Source: Massospora cicadina (Eukaryota > Entomophthoromycota > Entomophthoromycetes > Entomophthorales > Entomophthoraceae). Taken from it: a DNA stretch of 64,000 bases. Below are positions 10,900 to 22,499 of this stretch, piece by piece; the stretch's first letter is position 1; each line of letters starts with the position of its first letter. Location: NCBI GenBank assembly GCA_022478985.1, contig JAKSZP010000001.1, positions 868,001 to 932,000 on the forward strand. The letters run 5' to 3'. The notes beneath the pieces are model-generated. The model did not search any database, was not told the origin of the DNA, and saw nothing but the letters and a program-made list of their open reading frames with translations. The translations under genes and the position numbers were made by a program.

Positions 10900-12924
10900 T
10901 CAGGATGATTTTGCTTTGGGGTTTTGTTCTTTAGGGCCCATTATCTGAAGGGGCTCCTTCTTATCCTCAATAGCTAGGGCCTGAGGATTAGGCTTTGGAT
11001 CATCAATGGTTAAAACGCGAGGTCGAGATACTGCTCCACGTGGAACTTTGGGCTTATGGAAATCAGTGACATCTATTAATGCCTCCTTGATGTCTTGGAT
11101 GGTATGAAAATAGCGTTTAACTGAAGTGATGTGCATTGCTAGTGATGGGTAAGAAGCCACTCCAGTCAATATGGCGGCTACAGCATCATCCAAAGTCATC
11201 ATCTTTGAAGTTAACAGTGTCTGGGCTTCCAAATAGAATCATTCCACAAAAGTGTTCACTGACTCTCCTTTTCGGATACTCATATGCATAAAGGCTTTCT
11301 TTTTCATGCTTAAAGCTTGTTTTAAGCCGAACGTGTTTATGAGAGCCTCTTTTACCTCAGACCAGATGCTAAGAGCGTCCATATGTGGGACCATCACCTC
11401 TTGTGCCATGCGGCCCAAACAGGAAAGGATATGTTTGGCCTTCTGACAATCAGTCGCTCCTTCCATAGCTGCTTCATAGACGTATAAAAATGAAGCAATG
11501 CTACCCTCGCCGGGGATAAACTTGTCTTTGAACGTTGGTTTGAATGTACTAGATTCACCCCTGGTAAGGGTATGAATAGCTGGAGCTTCTGTTATTGGAG
11601 TTTCAGTGTGGTAGCTCAACTGGTCAAAGGTTCATGAAAGGCGATCAAACTGATCTTGCATGGCTTCATGCTGGGTTTCCATTTTAGAGAGGGCTTCTAG
11701 AGGCTCAGATTCGCACAGTCTTAATTGAGCTTCAATCCCTGATTTATAAGTTTCAAAGTCTTCCACTCAATTTTCCATTGCAGAGACTTGAAAACAAAGT
11801 TGTGACACCATTGAGCTTAGGCTTAATTGAGCAGTTTCCATGGCTTTCACGTGGTTCTTCAGCTCTTCTTTCATTTGGTTACACCCTTCATTGTCATGAG
11901 AGTGAGAACTTGGGCCTTGTACTCCATCCTTTATCTGCTCATACTTCCGCTCGACCTTTGTTAGTTGACTATATACTTCCTTCAACAGCCCAGGGCTTTC
12001 CAGAGAAGCTTTCATCCTTGTTGCTTCGATTTCACATTCAGTCAGGCGACGTGCCAAATATTTGGTATTTCCCAACGAAGCTTTGAGAGCTAGCTCCTTT
12101 TCTAGCTGAACAACCTTGGCCGCGAGGGTGGTGGTGGTGCTAGATGGTTCAAGCGACAGATGACGTTCAAGCTCATCCACACGCGAGAAGGCTTGAATTA
12201 ACTGTTGCTCCACTACAGCCACACGCTGTTCATATTCCTCTTGGAGGACGGAGTCAGGCGCTGACAAGTCAAGATGTGTTTGCTCGATTTGCTTTTCAAA
12301 TTCTTTAGCAAACTCCTCCAACATTGAGCGTGTGTTAACGGAGGAGGCATTCAGTTCATTCCTAAATATCTTCATGGTCTCCTCAACATACTTTATAATC
12401 CCAGTGTCCATGGTAGCAAATCGATCATGTAGCTGAATGATGAAGTTTCGATTGGCTTCCACTCCAGATCTAACTGCTCCAAGATGTTCAGAGGTCAGTT
12501 GATACAACTTATCATAGGCTAAATTCAGAGCTGCATGGGTATCTAAGTATCAATGAAGCTCTTCATGATGGCCAGCTAAGAGATGCATCATATGGACTAA
12601 GGCAGGGTGAGCAAACTTGCGTGCATATGTGGTCAAATTTGTAAGCTGACCATAGGTCTCTGGGAGGACACTAGTCTCATAGAGAAACAAGTGGCATTCC
12701 TCTACCAATGATGCTCATTCATGAGATGCAATATCACCAGGATTAAGGATGCCATGGGTAAGATCTCTCACAGCTTCAGTGTCTGGCCAAGTGATGCAAT
12801 GAGACTCAGGTATTAATATAGGTTCAAATTGTTTTTCTTCAAATATCAGAGCAGTAGGACTATCCATGCAATCATCTCCTTCAGTTTCTTCCCCATTTTG
12901 CACCCAACGGGTGACATTCTCCAT
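10900..12924 (-). pseudogene. gag: gag of element B, one frame with TGA stops only
   Basis: The start is set at 12924 (MENVTRWVQ), 37 bases after the primer site. All of it reads in a single frame down to 10900, broken only by TGA codons near 12715, 12550, 11766, 11630, 11235 and 10900. Order: N-terminal 120 residues; a coiled coil of about 200 residues (12500-11770, leucine/glutamate heptads); the Gag core at 11620-11235 with a retrotransposon-gag pattern ending VNTFVE; then a linker to the knuckle. At FVE-stop-FYLEAQ the TGA replaces an expected Arg (CGA). At LS-stop-TFDQL element A has Trp (TGG). Forms the particle; needs repair or read-through to work. Confidence 0.85.
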
Positions 12925-12960
12925 TCCTTTTTAATACTTATTGAAGTATGCAGGGGGCTT

Positions 12961-12980
12961 GACCCCTGTAGTGAGCACCA
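12961..12980 (-). promoter_or_regulatory. Primer-binding site of element B (tRNA type)
   Basis: TGGTGCTCACTACAGGGGTC on the minus strand, three bases inside the 5' LTR. Identical in elements A and C. The implied tRNA 3' end has the GA-CC-CCTGT-AGTGAGC-A-CCA layout of a real T-arm and acceptor stem. Confidence 0.85.
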
Positions 12981-12983
12981 ATT

Positions 12984-13819
12984 TGTGGGATCCACCAATG
13001 GACACCACAAATAATATATTGAAACGAGATATTTTACTTTTTATTAAAAGTATAAAATAATACTCATTTTGGTTTTTTATGTTTTTTATTAAACAGGCAG
13101 GGCAAAACCAGAAAAGGTCCCTTTGTCAATACTAGCTTTTCCTATTTAAACTAGTTTGAATTTCGAGACCATCAATATTTGAGGCAAAAGAATGCAAAGC
13201 TCAGTCTTCCATATTAGGGAATATAGGCTTTTGGCCTATCAGATCGTAGATATAATTTTTTAGAGGTAAAACTGACCCGTGTAGTAATGATTTGATGAAT
13301 TGTATCCAATCACCTGCAAGTAAAATCTTTTCACCTTGACAGTGGTCTAACTCAGATGGTAATGACTGGGTATTTCGGTGGTAGTTGGACTTGGATGTTA
13401 ATGATTGGCTAATGTTTACCCTATCATCCTCAAGTAAAATCTTTGCACCTCAGCGGTGGTTAGACTTGGACAATAATGATTGGTTAACTCACACCCAATC
13501 ATCAATGGGTAACATCCTCTTGCCTTGTAAAGATTCCAATCTATGCGATATTATACTTCTCATATTCAAACAAGGAGTTGGAGTATTTCTAACATTAGTA
13601 TTTACCATTTTAAGCCAATTTTTATGATAAATTGTATTCCTCCAGTTGTTAGGATTCCACCGAGAATCCACTAGGGTTTTTTCGTTGTGGGAACTCATAT
13701 CATTGATATCCCCATTATTATTTAAAAATTTGGCAGGTGATGGGCCAATCATAACAGCAGAATCAGGAACACTAACTCCAACATTCTTTTTCTTAGATCA
13801 AAAAGGAGAATGTCCAACA
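12984..13819 (-). repeat. 5' LTR of element B (836 bp)
   Basis: Pairs with 9006-9839 and differs from it at scattered positions, so the insertion is not recent. Same U3 frame (about 13820-13489) as the other LTR. Confidence 0.95.
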
Positions 13820-16010
13820 CCAACCAAGGAGAACAATTTCAACTTGGGAGACGTTAAGTGCAGCATTACTTACCCTGGAGTAAACCTGGATAGTAGCTTC
13901 AAGCGCGCGTGCATCATGATTACTAGACACCCCAACCACACAATCATAAGTAAATGCCAACATCTTGACTGGTGCTTGGCTTTGCACATGGATACTAGTA
14001 AGGCGGGAATTTAAATTGCGTAAAAGTGTGTCAAAACTGAAGTTATACAAGAGTGGGCTTAAAGTTCCCTAGGTGGAGGCCCATATGAGGCTAACTATAT
14101 CAGTTAGGAAGCCCAGGCCCCGCACAGCCATTGTGGCAGATTACATGAGCAGCATCAACTAATTAATGAAAAGGTGGGGGAGGTGGAACTTGTGGAGGCA
14201 GGCCCTGAGGTATTCCCAGTTTACTCTATCATAGGCCTTCTGTTGGTCTAAAAATACAAGTGCACCAGAGGCTGTGGACTGACAGGCGTTGGCTACAGTG
14301 TGCACGTTGTCCAAAATCGATCTTCTGGGTATAAAACTGAATTGTTCTGAGGAGATGGTAGCAGAGGCAACAATCCCTAGACGGTTAGCTATGATTTTAG
14401 TTAAAATTTTTGTGTCATTGTTTGTTAGAGAAATGGGGCGCCAGTTGGCCAGGTCTAGATTATCCCCTTTTTTGAAGAGCGTAATTGTGTATGCCTCTTG
14501 CCCTCCTGGTAGGAGGCGCGTCTCCAAAAGGCTCTGGGATAAGGGAGGCAAGCAACAGGGGGGATAGATATTTGAAGTACTTCTTATAGAACTCATAAGG
14601 AATGCCATCAGGGCCAGGGCATTTCATATTTGGTGCACCACGGATGGTGGACCAGAGTTCATCTAGAGTAACCAAATTCATTAACTCTGGGTATTGGGAA
14701 ATGGTGTGGATATGTGCGCTATTGAGAAAATTTGCCATTTCAGCCAGCAGAATCGTTTAGATTGGTAAAACTCAGAGTAATAATTTTGTATCTTGATTGC
14801 CACTTTGGCTGGTGTATCCACGACGGACTTTTCTGGCCTTTGCACCTGTGTGCAGGCCAAGCTCTGGTGCAGTGCGAAGAATTTTCAAAAAAAAATAAGT
14901 GGAGCACATGTTGCCTGCTGTGATGTGTTTAGCTCTGTACTGAACACAAACCTGATGTTTGTGTTGCCATTCAAGCACGTTGAGGTGGGCGGCCACTTCT
15001 GCCCATTTGTGACCCCAAGCAGGGCTGTAGCCCATGGCTGGAACGTTAGACTCCAGGTGGGTCAGCTCCACCAGAGTGTGCAAGATGACTGCCAAGTTGG
15101 AGCGTGAGCATTGGGAGGAGAGGTGGTGAGCCTGGTGGATTGTGTCCTCTTTAAAGGCTGACCAGGTGGAAATTGGATCAGCACAAAACAGTGCAATAAA
15201 ATCCGGTGCCAAGGTCATGGATTCCATCTATGTGGAAAAGCTTGGCGATGCAAGTTTGGTCAGGTGAAGTTTGCACCATAATGGAGCCTGAGTGACTGGG
15301 TCGGGCAGGTGGAAGGTTATCATAACCAGCCTGTGATTAAAGAAATCGATTTTTGCCATGCAAAATTGGGAGATTTGGGTTCAAAGTTTTTTGGCGCAAG
15401 GATAAGGTCGATGCAGGACATGGACCTTAACGGGCCATTGTGGACATGTGGGTGCAAAATGTTTTTGATCAGCGGAGCATGACATGGCAGCGTGTCAAAC
15501 AACCCTATGGTGGCCTTGAGGATGCATAGTTCTATGTGACCTTGTGGTGGGGAAGATGAGGAAGGCCAGCGGTTGGTGGACGGGTTCAGCCAACTGTTCA
15601 TGTCACCAACTACAAAAGGGTCAGGAGGTAATGGAAGGGATTTGACCAATGAGAAAAATTCTTGACGTTCTCATGCACAGGTTTGGGTGTAAATGTTGAA
15701 AATAGAGGGCCCCACGTCAGCTCACAAAAATTTGACAATGAGAACTTGGCCAATAAGGAAGGATTCAGATGATAAAAATTTGAGAAAATTGTTTTTTCAA
15801 ACAAGCACCCCACAGTGCTTGGACCAGAAGGACAGGGAGGGGAGGAGCATGGATTTCCATGCATCCTCAGAACCGCGTGGACAGTGGGACTCCTGGATGG
15901 CCAGGATGTCCATGGGTAGATTAATTTGTAAAAAACTAAGTTTCCTAGCCTGGGATGGCGAGGCCTTGAGTCTGGCGATGTTCAACGTCCCTAAAGTAAA
16001 AGCTCCCCCA
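13820..16010 (-). pseudogene. LINE-A ORF2: endonuclease and reverse transcriptase part
   Basis: Order on the minus strand: AP-type endonuclease from about 15985 (MNIARLKASPSQARKL, then MDILAIQESHCPRG, the E-containing catalytic motif) through GDMNSWL and the FNHRLVM block near 15330. A linker follows, then reverse transcriptase with PGPDGIPYEFYKKYF (14600), LFKKGDNLDLANWRPIS (14440), FIPRRSI (14320) and FLDQQKAYDRVNWEYL (14230). The FADD block near 13960 reads FTYDC, so the catalytic Asp pair is damaged. It continues at 9005 after element B. Many frameshifts. Role by family: nicks DNA and primes reverse transcription at the target. Confidence 0.85.
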
Positions 16011-16029
16011 CCATTGCACCTTAGGTGTG

Positions 16030-17270
16030 AGGGGAAGGGAACCTGGGCCCTTCAGCCATCTCTTGATCTTCACAGTGCTTCTCGGCGCCTTGGGTGTGTG
16101 CAGCAATGTAGTTGGAAGAATGGGTAACTTTAGCAGTCAGGTTCACATTGGCTTTTGCCTTTGCTCTTGGTTTCCCCGCTGCAGAACAATATTTTTGTGG
16201 TGTGCTCGATTTCAGTTCACCAAAGTTTGGATAAAAAAAGTTTCAGGTGGGTTGGAGACTGAATTAGTTCCAATTGAGGCTTGGGCACATAGGTCAGGTG
16301 AGATTGAATCTCCCATTGGATCTTCATTTTGTGCGGCCCAATCAGCTTGGGCATCCCAATCTTATTGGACAAGAGATTCCCAAGCTGCTTCCACTGCAAA
16401 AGTCTCAATGTCCTCCTGGCATTGGGAGGGCGGGATAGTGGAGGTGACCTTGGCCGCCTTCTTGGCCGCCGCCCTGCGGGCCTGTTTGGCCTTCTTCCAC
16501 TCTTGTGGGGATATAGGGTGCACTACTAAGTTGCAACCTTGTGCTCCCCACGGGAAGGCCTCCTTAGTATTGGCGGTTGGTTCATAGTGGGTCTCCCCAG
16601 TGTTCATAGCCGCTGAGGAATGCTCTTGGTGTGTGATGCCCTCCTTGGAGGGGCAGGTGTGTGCCTTGTGGCTGAACGCGTCACAATGGGCGCAGATGGG
16701 AGGTGTGCTGTCCATGGTGACCCAGAAAGGGTGGGTGGTATGCCCCTTGATATTGACATAAGTGGTGTGTGGGATTTGGGTTAGATCCTTTGCTATCTTC
16801 TCAGTTGGGGTTAGGACTGCAATAGCTTTGCCGGTGCACAGGTGTGGCATCAGCATAAAGCGTTGCACGGCAAAGGATTTTATTTCGCCATATACAGCGA
16901 GCCTGGCCTTCAGGTGTTGCTCAAGTATGGTGCATATTACCATAGTGGGCAGAAAATGTAAAGTAAGAAAAATTTGGTTGGATTTTGTCCATCTGGTGCG
17001 CTTAGTTTCAATGACCCACTGTCTTTCAGGGAGGTCTACCACAATGCACACCATTGCAGCTTTGTACGCTGCCTCCTTGCTCTCAAAACTCAGATCCAGC
17101 CAACCATGTGACATGGAGTGAGGTGCGACATACACCGCATTTGGGAAATGAGTATGTACATCCTCACAAAACTTTTCCCATAGCACTGTTTGCTGAATAT
17201 CCAGTAATACCCATACACTGTGTTCCACCAACAAGAGTGGTTGAGAGTGTGGCGTATTGATGTACTGGTT
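16030..17270 (-). pseudogene. LINE-A ORF1 (CCHC protein)
   Basis: The longest open part is 16362-17234 (290 codons). The N-terminal two thirds align to the other ORF1 proteins (LWEKFCEDVHTHFPNAVYVA; GWLDLSFESKEAAYKAA; LMPHLCTGKAIAVLTPTEK). The zinc knuckle CAHCDAFSHKAHTC (16660-16700) fits CX2CX4HX4C. An Ala/Lys-rich helix follows (QEWKKAKQARRAAAKKAAK). The first part may be an RRM-like fold, but I cannot confirm that. The frame breaks near 16360; a short remainder leads to ORF2. Role: RNA binding in the LINE particle. Confidence 0.8.
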
Positions 17271-17520
17271 GCATCACGCCTGCCAAGCTAAAATTTTTGG
17301 GGAAATGGTAACTGTCAGTTTTTTGTTTTTGTCTAATCTGCCAGATTCACCGGGGCATTTGTGAACTGTGGAAGTCATGGGGCCACCACCTGTGCCCTTT
17401 ACCTTACTTGCCCAACTGCTCCCTGACATGGGCGCAGACTAATCTCCTCAGTGAGATTATCAAACTAGAATCAGACTTGAATTGAATTTGTTGCAAAAGT
17501 GATTGCAACAAGAGAAAAAA

Positions 17521-17553
17521 ATATATACATACATACATTCATTTATATATATT
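17521..17553. repeat. (TA/CATA)n simple repeat
   Basis: ATATATACATACATACATT-type microsatellite between the LINE-A 5' end and repeat H1. Confidence 0.7.
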
Positions 17554-18467
17554 CTAGTGGAGTTACCCAGCGTTGCTTGGGTTTATATATTCTCAGAGAA
17601 TTTGAACTGATTAATTTAGTTTTTATAATATAAAGTGGAGTTATCTGGTGTTGCTCAGGTTTATTTATAAGCTTACACTGATATAACCTATAAGCTGTTC
17701 CAGTGCTACTCTCAAGCCAGTCAGACTATTAGCTTCACTGTTGCCCTCGTGGCTGATAAGAACTGATTACTCTAACTTTTACTTAACTTACTTAAAACAT
17801 CAATACTGATTTTTATTTGGTTTTGGGTGAGAAATTTGGTAAATTACTTGATAATATTCACCAATTCTCACCCACTCACCCAAATAGATTGAATCTATCA
17901 TGATTAATTAGTTTCAGGTGAGCAACTTTTTGAATCACTAGATAAAATTCAAACAATTCTCACCCAATCACTTAAATAGATTAAACCTATCATATTTAAT
18001 GGTTTCAGATTTGAAATTATTTGCCAATTTTCACCCACTCACCCAAATAGATTGATCCTATTAAACTCAAAGGTTTCAGATGTCAGTCAGTCAGTGAAAA
18101 GTTATCAAGTAGATGGCATTCATTACCCATGCTTCACTATGGTGTCTAATAACCTTCAGATAATCAATTTTATAAATTAGATTCTATACTATAGATAAAA
18201 AATAACCACTCAGCCAAATTTAATTGCTCAATTGAATCAACCAAAAAACCATTAACCACTCAGCTAAACCTAATTGAACTTATCAAATCAACCAATAACT
18301 AATCATTCCTCAAAGTTAAACTGTGTCATATTGATTTGACCTAAAGCCATCAACCACTTGTCCAAACAAAATAAACCTATTAAATCAATTAAATAACACT
18401 AAACTGTTACCCAAAATATTCCTATATATTTAAAATCATATTGTATGTGACATGTCTTTTAAACTAC
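17554..18467 (-). mobile_element. Helitron-like repeat H1, 3' part
   Basis: Read on the minus strand it ends in a hairpin (ACCCAAGCAACGCTGGGT at 17565-17582), AACTCCA, then CTAG (17554-17557), as Helitron 3' ends do. A second, weaker hairpin copy is at 17637-17675. Upstream are 80-92 bp tandem repeats (17818-18100) and AACCACTCAGCC-type short repeats (18180-18420). The same order occurs on the plus strand in H2 (43100-43994 plus 49310-49500). It is split by element C; the rest is at 25814-26200. No Rep/helicase coding sequence, so non-autonomous. The class is inferred from the terminus. Confidence 0.55.
17818..18100 (-). repeat. Tandem repeat in H1, ~80-92 bp, 3 units
   Basis: Three units with CACCCA..CACCCAAATAGATT then CTATCA/CTATTA and GGTTTCAG; landmarks near 17861, 17951 and 18031. 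Reverse complement of the array at 43500-43750. Confidence 0.8.
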
Positions 18468-18944
18468 TGTTAATTCTTGGTGTAGAGTCTTGATTCCAAT
18501 GAGTCAGTTTGCACAGGGTATTGGCCACTGGGCAACCAAATCAGAAGATATGAAGATCGCCAATTCTTAATAAAAACTAATAAACTTTTACATGGAGCTA
18601 TTGCTCCTTGTTTCAACTTTTTTATATTACTAATATGCAAACTCTCTGCAACACCTAATTTCCAAAAAAAGGTCCCCCATAAATCCTCCATGTGACCCTT
18701 TATATCTTGATTCCCCAAGCTGGATGCATCCTTGGCTTAGTAGCCTTATATTCATTTTCCCCTTTTATTTGAAACTCTAATTTATATTGAATCTCAGTGT
18801 AATTCCCTCACCTCACCAATTGGTCAACATTTCAATCAACTGTTATTTATATACCTTATTTTTCAATCTCAAGGCTCATCTCAATTCCCCCTCCAATCCG
18901 CCAGTATTATTAGCATATCATCCAGTCATATCAACTTCCCAACA
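18468..18944 (-). repeat. 3' LTR of element C (477 bp)
   Basis: Plus strand TGTTAATTCTTGG...CTTCCCAACA. Pairs with 25331-25808. Left target duplication ACTAC at 18463-18467. Confidence 0.93.
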
Positions 18945-19039
18945 TTACCCCCCTTTGACTGGATGATATGCTCTTACTATTTATATGTTTGAAGGAACTT
19001 TTCATAAACTCAGTTGATGATCTGACCCCCCACAGGTTC

Positions 19040-19920
19040 CTCGATGGTGTAGATATCCATGCCAGTCTTCTCAATTATCTTAAACAGACTGACTCAGATG
19101 CTGGAGAGCTTGTTTTTCCTCCTAAAACCATGCTGATTATGGAATAAAACATAGTCACCTACAGCAAACAGCGAAAGTCCACTTCATCTCTTCTGATCAG
19201 CTGCCTGATCACGAATCTTCTTAGCCAAACTGGTAGAGTAGGCTTCCATTTGCAGCTTGATCAATGTATCCATAAGAGTCTTCAAGTATCGCTGGGGGTC
19301 CACCCCACCAGTATCCTCTACACACAATTAAAGCAAGGCAGGCAGAGCTGGATGTCAACCATACAGCAGTTGGAACGGGCTCTTACTAGAGGACAAATGA
19401 TAGCTGATATTATATGTGAACACAGCTGTAGGTAGAAGGGCGCTCCATTCCGAGGGTCAATCCTTTACCAATTTATGGAGTATGTTCACTGGGGTTCTGA
19501 TAACCCGCTCCACCATTCCATTTGATTCCAGATGATAGGAGGTGGTCAAAACCCCACAGATCACCATCAACTCATTCAACTCCAGCAGAATGTGTGAAGT
19601 GAAATTGGTTCCATTATCCTTTAAAATGGATTGCGGTCAGCTGTGTCACTGTATAACACAGACCATAATAAATTTGGCAGTGGTGAAAGCACCCAAGTCA
19701 TTAATGGCCCTGGCCTCCACCCAACAAGTCAAATGATCAATGGCGACAATAATATACTTGGATTTTGCGCTAGTTGTCAGAGGTCCCACTACATCAATGG
19801 AAACAGTGTTCCAGGCGAACTGGGGTTTAACCAGCTGGTATGTGGTTTTCTTGTGGAATGGGTTTTCCACTTGACACTGATGGCAACAACTAACCATTTC
19901 TAAAATGTCATATTCCATGC
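19040..19920 (-). pseudogene. pol: Integrase of element C
   Basis: 19646-19918 reads as the zinc-binding end (CCHQCQVENPFHKKTT) and the start of the DDE core (IDVVGPLTTSAKSKYIIVA, with Asp in VAIDHLTCWVEA). The rest to about 19040 is only partly readable. Role by family: inserts the cDNA. Confidence 0.75.
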
Positions 19921-20040
19921 TCTCTCAGTAGTATTGGGGTCTTAAAAACTCCAGCGTTTTCTGCAATCCTCCGTGACCTACAGCCCAATGAGCATCCATA
20001 ATAATCGCAGGTCTGGCCAAAGGTTTAGGGAAACTTAATG

Positions 20041-20620
20041 TCATGTCTCCAATCCACTTATATAGTTCTCCCCACATAAGAAAGTATCTGCCCTGAGTCC
20101 ATCTAATACCTTGATCACATGTGGAGGATCATCCTGGTATATGTTCATCACTATCTTCTCATACATTATGTCAGCTAAATCCGCTATGATAGTGACTGTT
20201 GGCAGCCAAGAAAGATAATCCATATTTTGGTGTTTTGCTCCCAGAAAGTGTATAATCTCAAAGTCGTAAACCTGGAGAATCAGTGTCCAACGTTTGAGTC
20301 GCCCTTCTGGTTCACACAGATTCAGCAACCAATGCAAGAAAGCGTGGTCCGTCACTACTTGGAATCATACCCCATGCATATATACCTGGAACTGTTTGTA
20401 AGAGTAGATCACCGCTAAACATTCTTGCTTGGTAATGGTGTAGTTCTGTTCAGGACAGTTTAAGCTTTGACTACAAAATGTGACAGGATGCTCTACACCA
20501 TTGTCGTCCTTCTGAGATAATACTGCCCCTATAGCGGAGAGGAAAGCATCTGTTTACGCTATGAACTGTTTGTCAAAGTTGGGATATTGCAATATGGGTG
20601 CGCTTTCTAACACGGTGCGC
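20041..20620 (-). pseudogene. pol: RNase H of element C
   Basis: The best piece is 20041-20355: TDHAFLHWLLNL, EGRLKRWTLILQVYDFEI, then GAKHQNMDYLSWLP, where the family has GxxHxNADALSR. The Asp-Ala-Leu-Ser block is altered. The upstream part to about 20620 is frame-broken. Confidence 0.75.
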
Positions 20621-21400
20621 AACCTGTCAAAAGCGTTCTGACATTGTTCTGTCCAATTGAAAGAAGCGTTTTTCTTCAACAACTCAAAAAGTGTGAACCT
20701 GATACAACTGAAATTAGGAATGAACCATCAGTAGTACCTGACCATCCCCAGAAACACTTGTTTGTCCCACATACTACCTGGGCGAGTCATCTTGCTTATT
20801 GCTTCCACTTTAGCCAGCTGTGGTTTAAGCCTGTTTGAATCCATGACAAACATGAGGTATTCCAATTGTTTCTTAAAGAAATGGCACTTTCAAGGCTTGA
20901 TTTTGACATTAGCAGCTGCGAGGTGTTGAAATACTTGTTCCAAATGGGCAAGGTGTTTGGTAAACATCCGCAAGATCACATTATTATTATCAAGACAAAT
21001 TAAAACGCAGGACAACTTTAAATCACCTAGAAACTTATTTATGGCATTCTGGAACGTAGCCAGGGCGTTGCACAATCCTCGTGGAATGCAAATTGACTGG
21101 AATAACCCTCTTGAAGTAATGATAGCGCATTTCTCCCATTCCGCTGGTGGCAATTCAATCTTCCAGTACCCAAAGATCAGATCCATGGCATAGAATTAAT
21201 ACGCCCCTCCCAATTTGGTCAAATGCGTCATCTATCCAAAGAAGAGGGTAAGAATCCTTCTTCATTACATTATTGAGTTTATGATAATCAATAACCACTT
21301 GATTTGTGCTATCTTTTTTCTTTACAATGAGCACCGGTGATGCCCATGGACTGTTCAATGGCTCTAGCATCCCTGCACAATAAGTATATCCACCTCACCA
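20620..21400 (-). pseudogene. pol: Reverse transcriptase of element C, catalytic motif lost
   Basis: 21155-21370 has SPWASPVLIVKKKDSTNQ and DYHKLN; 20890-21186 has the following palm region (GLCNALATFQNAINKFL). The YxDD site reads CLDNNNV, so the second catalytic Asp is gone. The two pieces are in different frames. Confidence 0.8.
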
Positions 21401-22099
21401 GAGACAACCTCCTCTGCTGCTTTGGAATGTCTAATAGATTGCGATCAAATGGGAGGGTGATCCCCTGTATCTATCTGATGTACCACCCCTTGAGCGCACC
21501 CCAAATCATGATTGTCATGTGTGAAAATATCTCAATACTTTTCAAATAATGCCATAGCCTGTTCTTGTTGTTCTGCCGATAATCCAGTAAGTGCTTCCCA
21601 CAAAACCACGGTCAATACGCCAAGTGGAGAGCTTGTCAGTAGTTCAAGATCCATTCAGGAGCCAAATTTATGAATACAGCAGACTTCCTCTATAAGAACA
21701 AAGTTAAGTAAGCCACCACTTGGTGCCACTGGATCGTTATTGTCTCCTTCTGTAAATTTGCTAGCAGCACTTTTACTTCTCCATTCACAGGTAGCAGTAG
21801 CCCTGGAGCCACATGTGGTTTGAGATGATAGTGCTGGTGAGGAGCCATGATTTCTCCATAAGGCACTTTAGGGATATCAATTTCAAGCCCAGTCCCTACT
21901 ATGCACTGATGTCCAAATGGTAGGCTCAAATCACTTTCTGCCTGAAGCGGTTTCCCTTTGTACTCATAAATCTGGTTGGGGAGGACCCTGGTCCACCGCT
22001 TCAGTCATCAATAATGAACAGGAATCACCCCATCATTGTATGCTAGATTAATTTGACTAGAGCGGAACAGTTACATTGGGATTCCACAAGAGGTAAAAT

Positions 22100-22420
22100 A
22101 AACAGGAATCTGTTGTCCTAAAATATTAAGAATCCCTCTTCCATGTGTATTACAACGTCAAATTTCCTCATAAATGCTGCATTGATTAACATGTTGTAGT
22201 TGTTATTTGGCAGAACCACCACTGGAGTGGAAGCCCAGACTGACCCAAATTGTAAGGGAAATGCACTATATGCTCCTTCAGACACAGTGCTATGCATCCC
22301 TGCAGTTCCATATACTACTTGATGGTCCACATCAGGTTTGAGCAGAAGCTTAGCCACAAATGGGTAGAGACTATGTTCACAGGGGCTTCCATGTCAATGA
22401 TAGCACGGATTCTTGTGTTT
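22100..22420 (-). pseudogene. pol: Protease of element C, active site lost
   Basis: The frame aligns to the element B protease (YGTAG, GAYSAFPLQFG, NNYNMLINAAFM). Where B has ILDTGSPVNVIS, C reads IIDMEAPVNIVS, so the DTG triad is DME. Confidence 0.75.
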
Positions 22421-22499
22421 TGAACGAAAATGTCGTAATAAGTACATTCCAAGTAAGAGGAACCATCAGTGTTTATTATGTGTACATCCAAGGGCTTAA

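Larger units (their letters stand above)
9006..13819 (-). mobile_element. Element B: complete gag-protease-only LTR retrotransposon
   Basis: Two LTRs (9006-9839 and 12984-13819), a tRNA-type primer site, a polypurine tract and a 5-bp target duplication define it exactly. The internal region is only about 3.1 kb and encodes Gag plus an aspartic protease; I see no reverse transcriptase, RNase H or integrase. It is therefore non-autonomous in RT and integrase. Element C has the same primer site, a similar polypurine tract, the same LTR start TGTTGG and a related protease, so a C-like relative could have mobilised it. Nearly the whole gag-protease sequence stays in one frame, so it is relatively young. 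Confidence 0.92.
9001..13824. repeat. Target-site duplication CCAAC flanking element B
   Basis: CCAAC at 9001-9005 and again at 13820-13824, directly outside the TG and CA ends of the two LTRs. LINE-D has one copy at the same place (GTTGG on the coding strand). This proves a single integrase-type insertion into LINE-A. Confidence 0.95.
7452..17520 (-). mobile_element. LINE-A: near full-length LINE, split by element B
   Basis: Minus-strand LINE whose two parts, 13820-17520 (5' leader, ORF1, most of ORF2) and 7452-9005 (end of ORF2, 3' UTR), join exactly once element B is removed. The joint reads CTCCTTGGTTGG then TATCAAGCC, and LINE-D has the same junction uninterrupted at 47711-47730. The 5' end carries the TTTTCTTTCTC-like start seen in LINE-B and LINE-D. 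Without element B it would be about 5.25 kb, like LINE-D (5.28 kb). No clear target duplication was found. Confidence 0.85.

Noticed and set aside
10900..12924. Non-standard genetic code with TGA read as an amino acid
   Set aside because: TGA falls at Arg, Trp, Cys and Gln positions of the relatives, so no single reassignment fits. CpG decay and point mutation explain it better.
17818..18100. CRISPR-like array
   Set aside because: Three degenerate units without unique spacers, in a eukaryotic repeat. Same for the 64-66 bp satellite.
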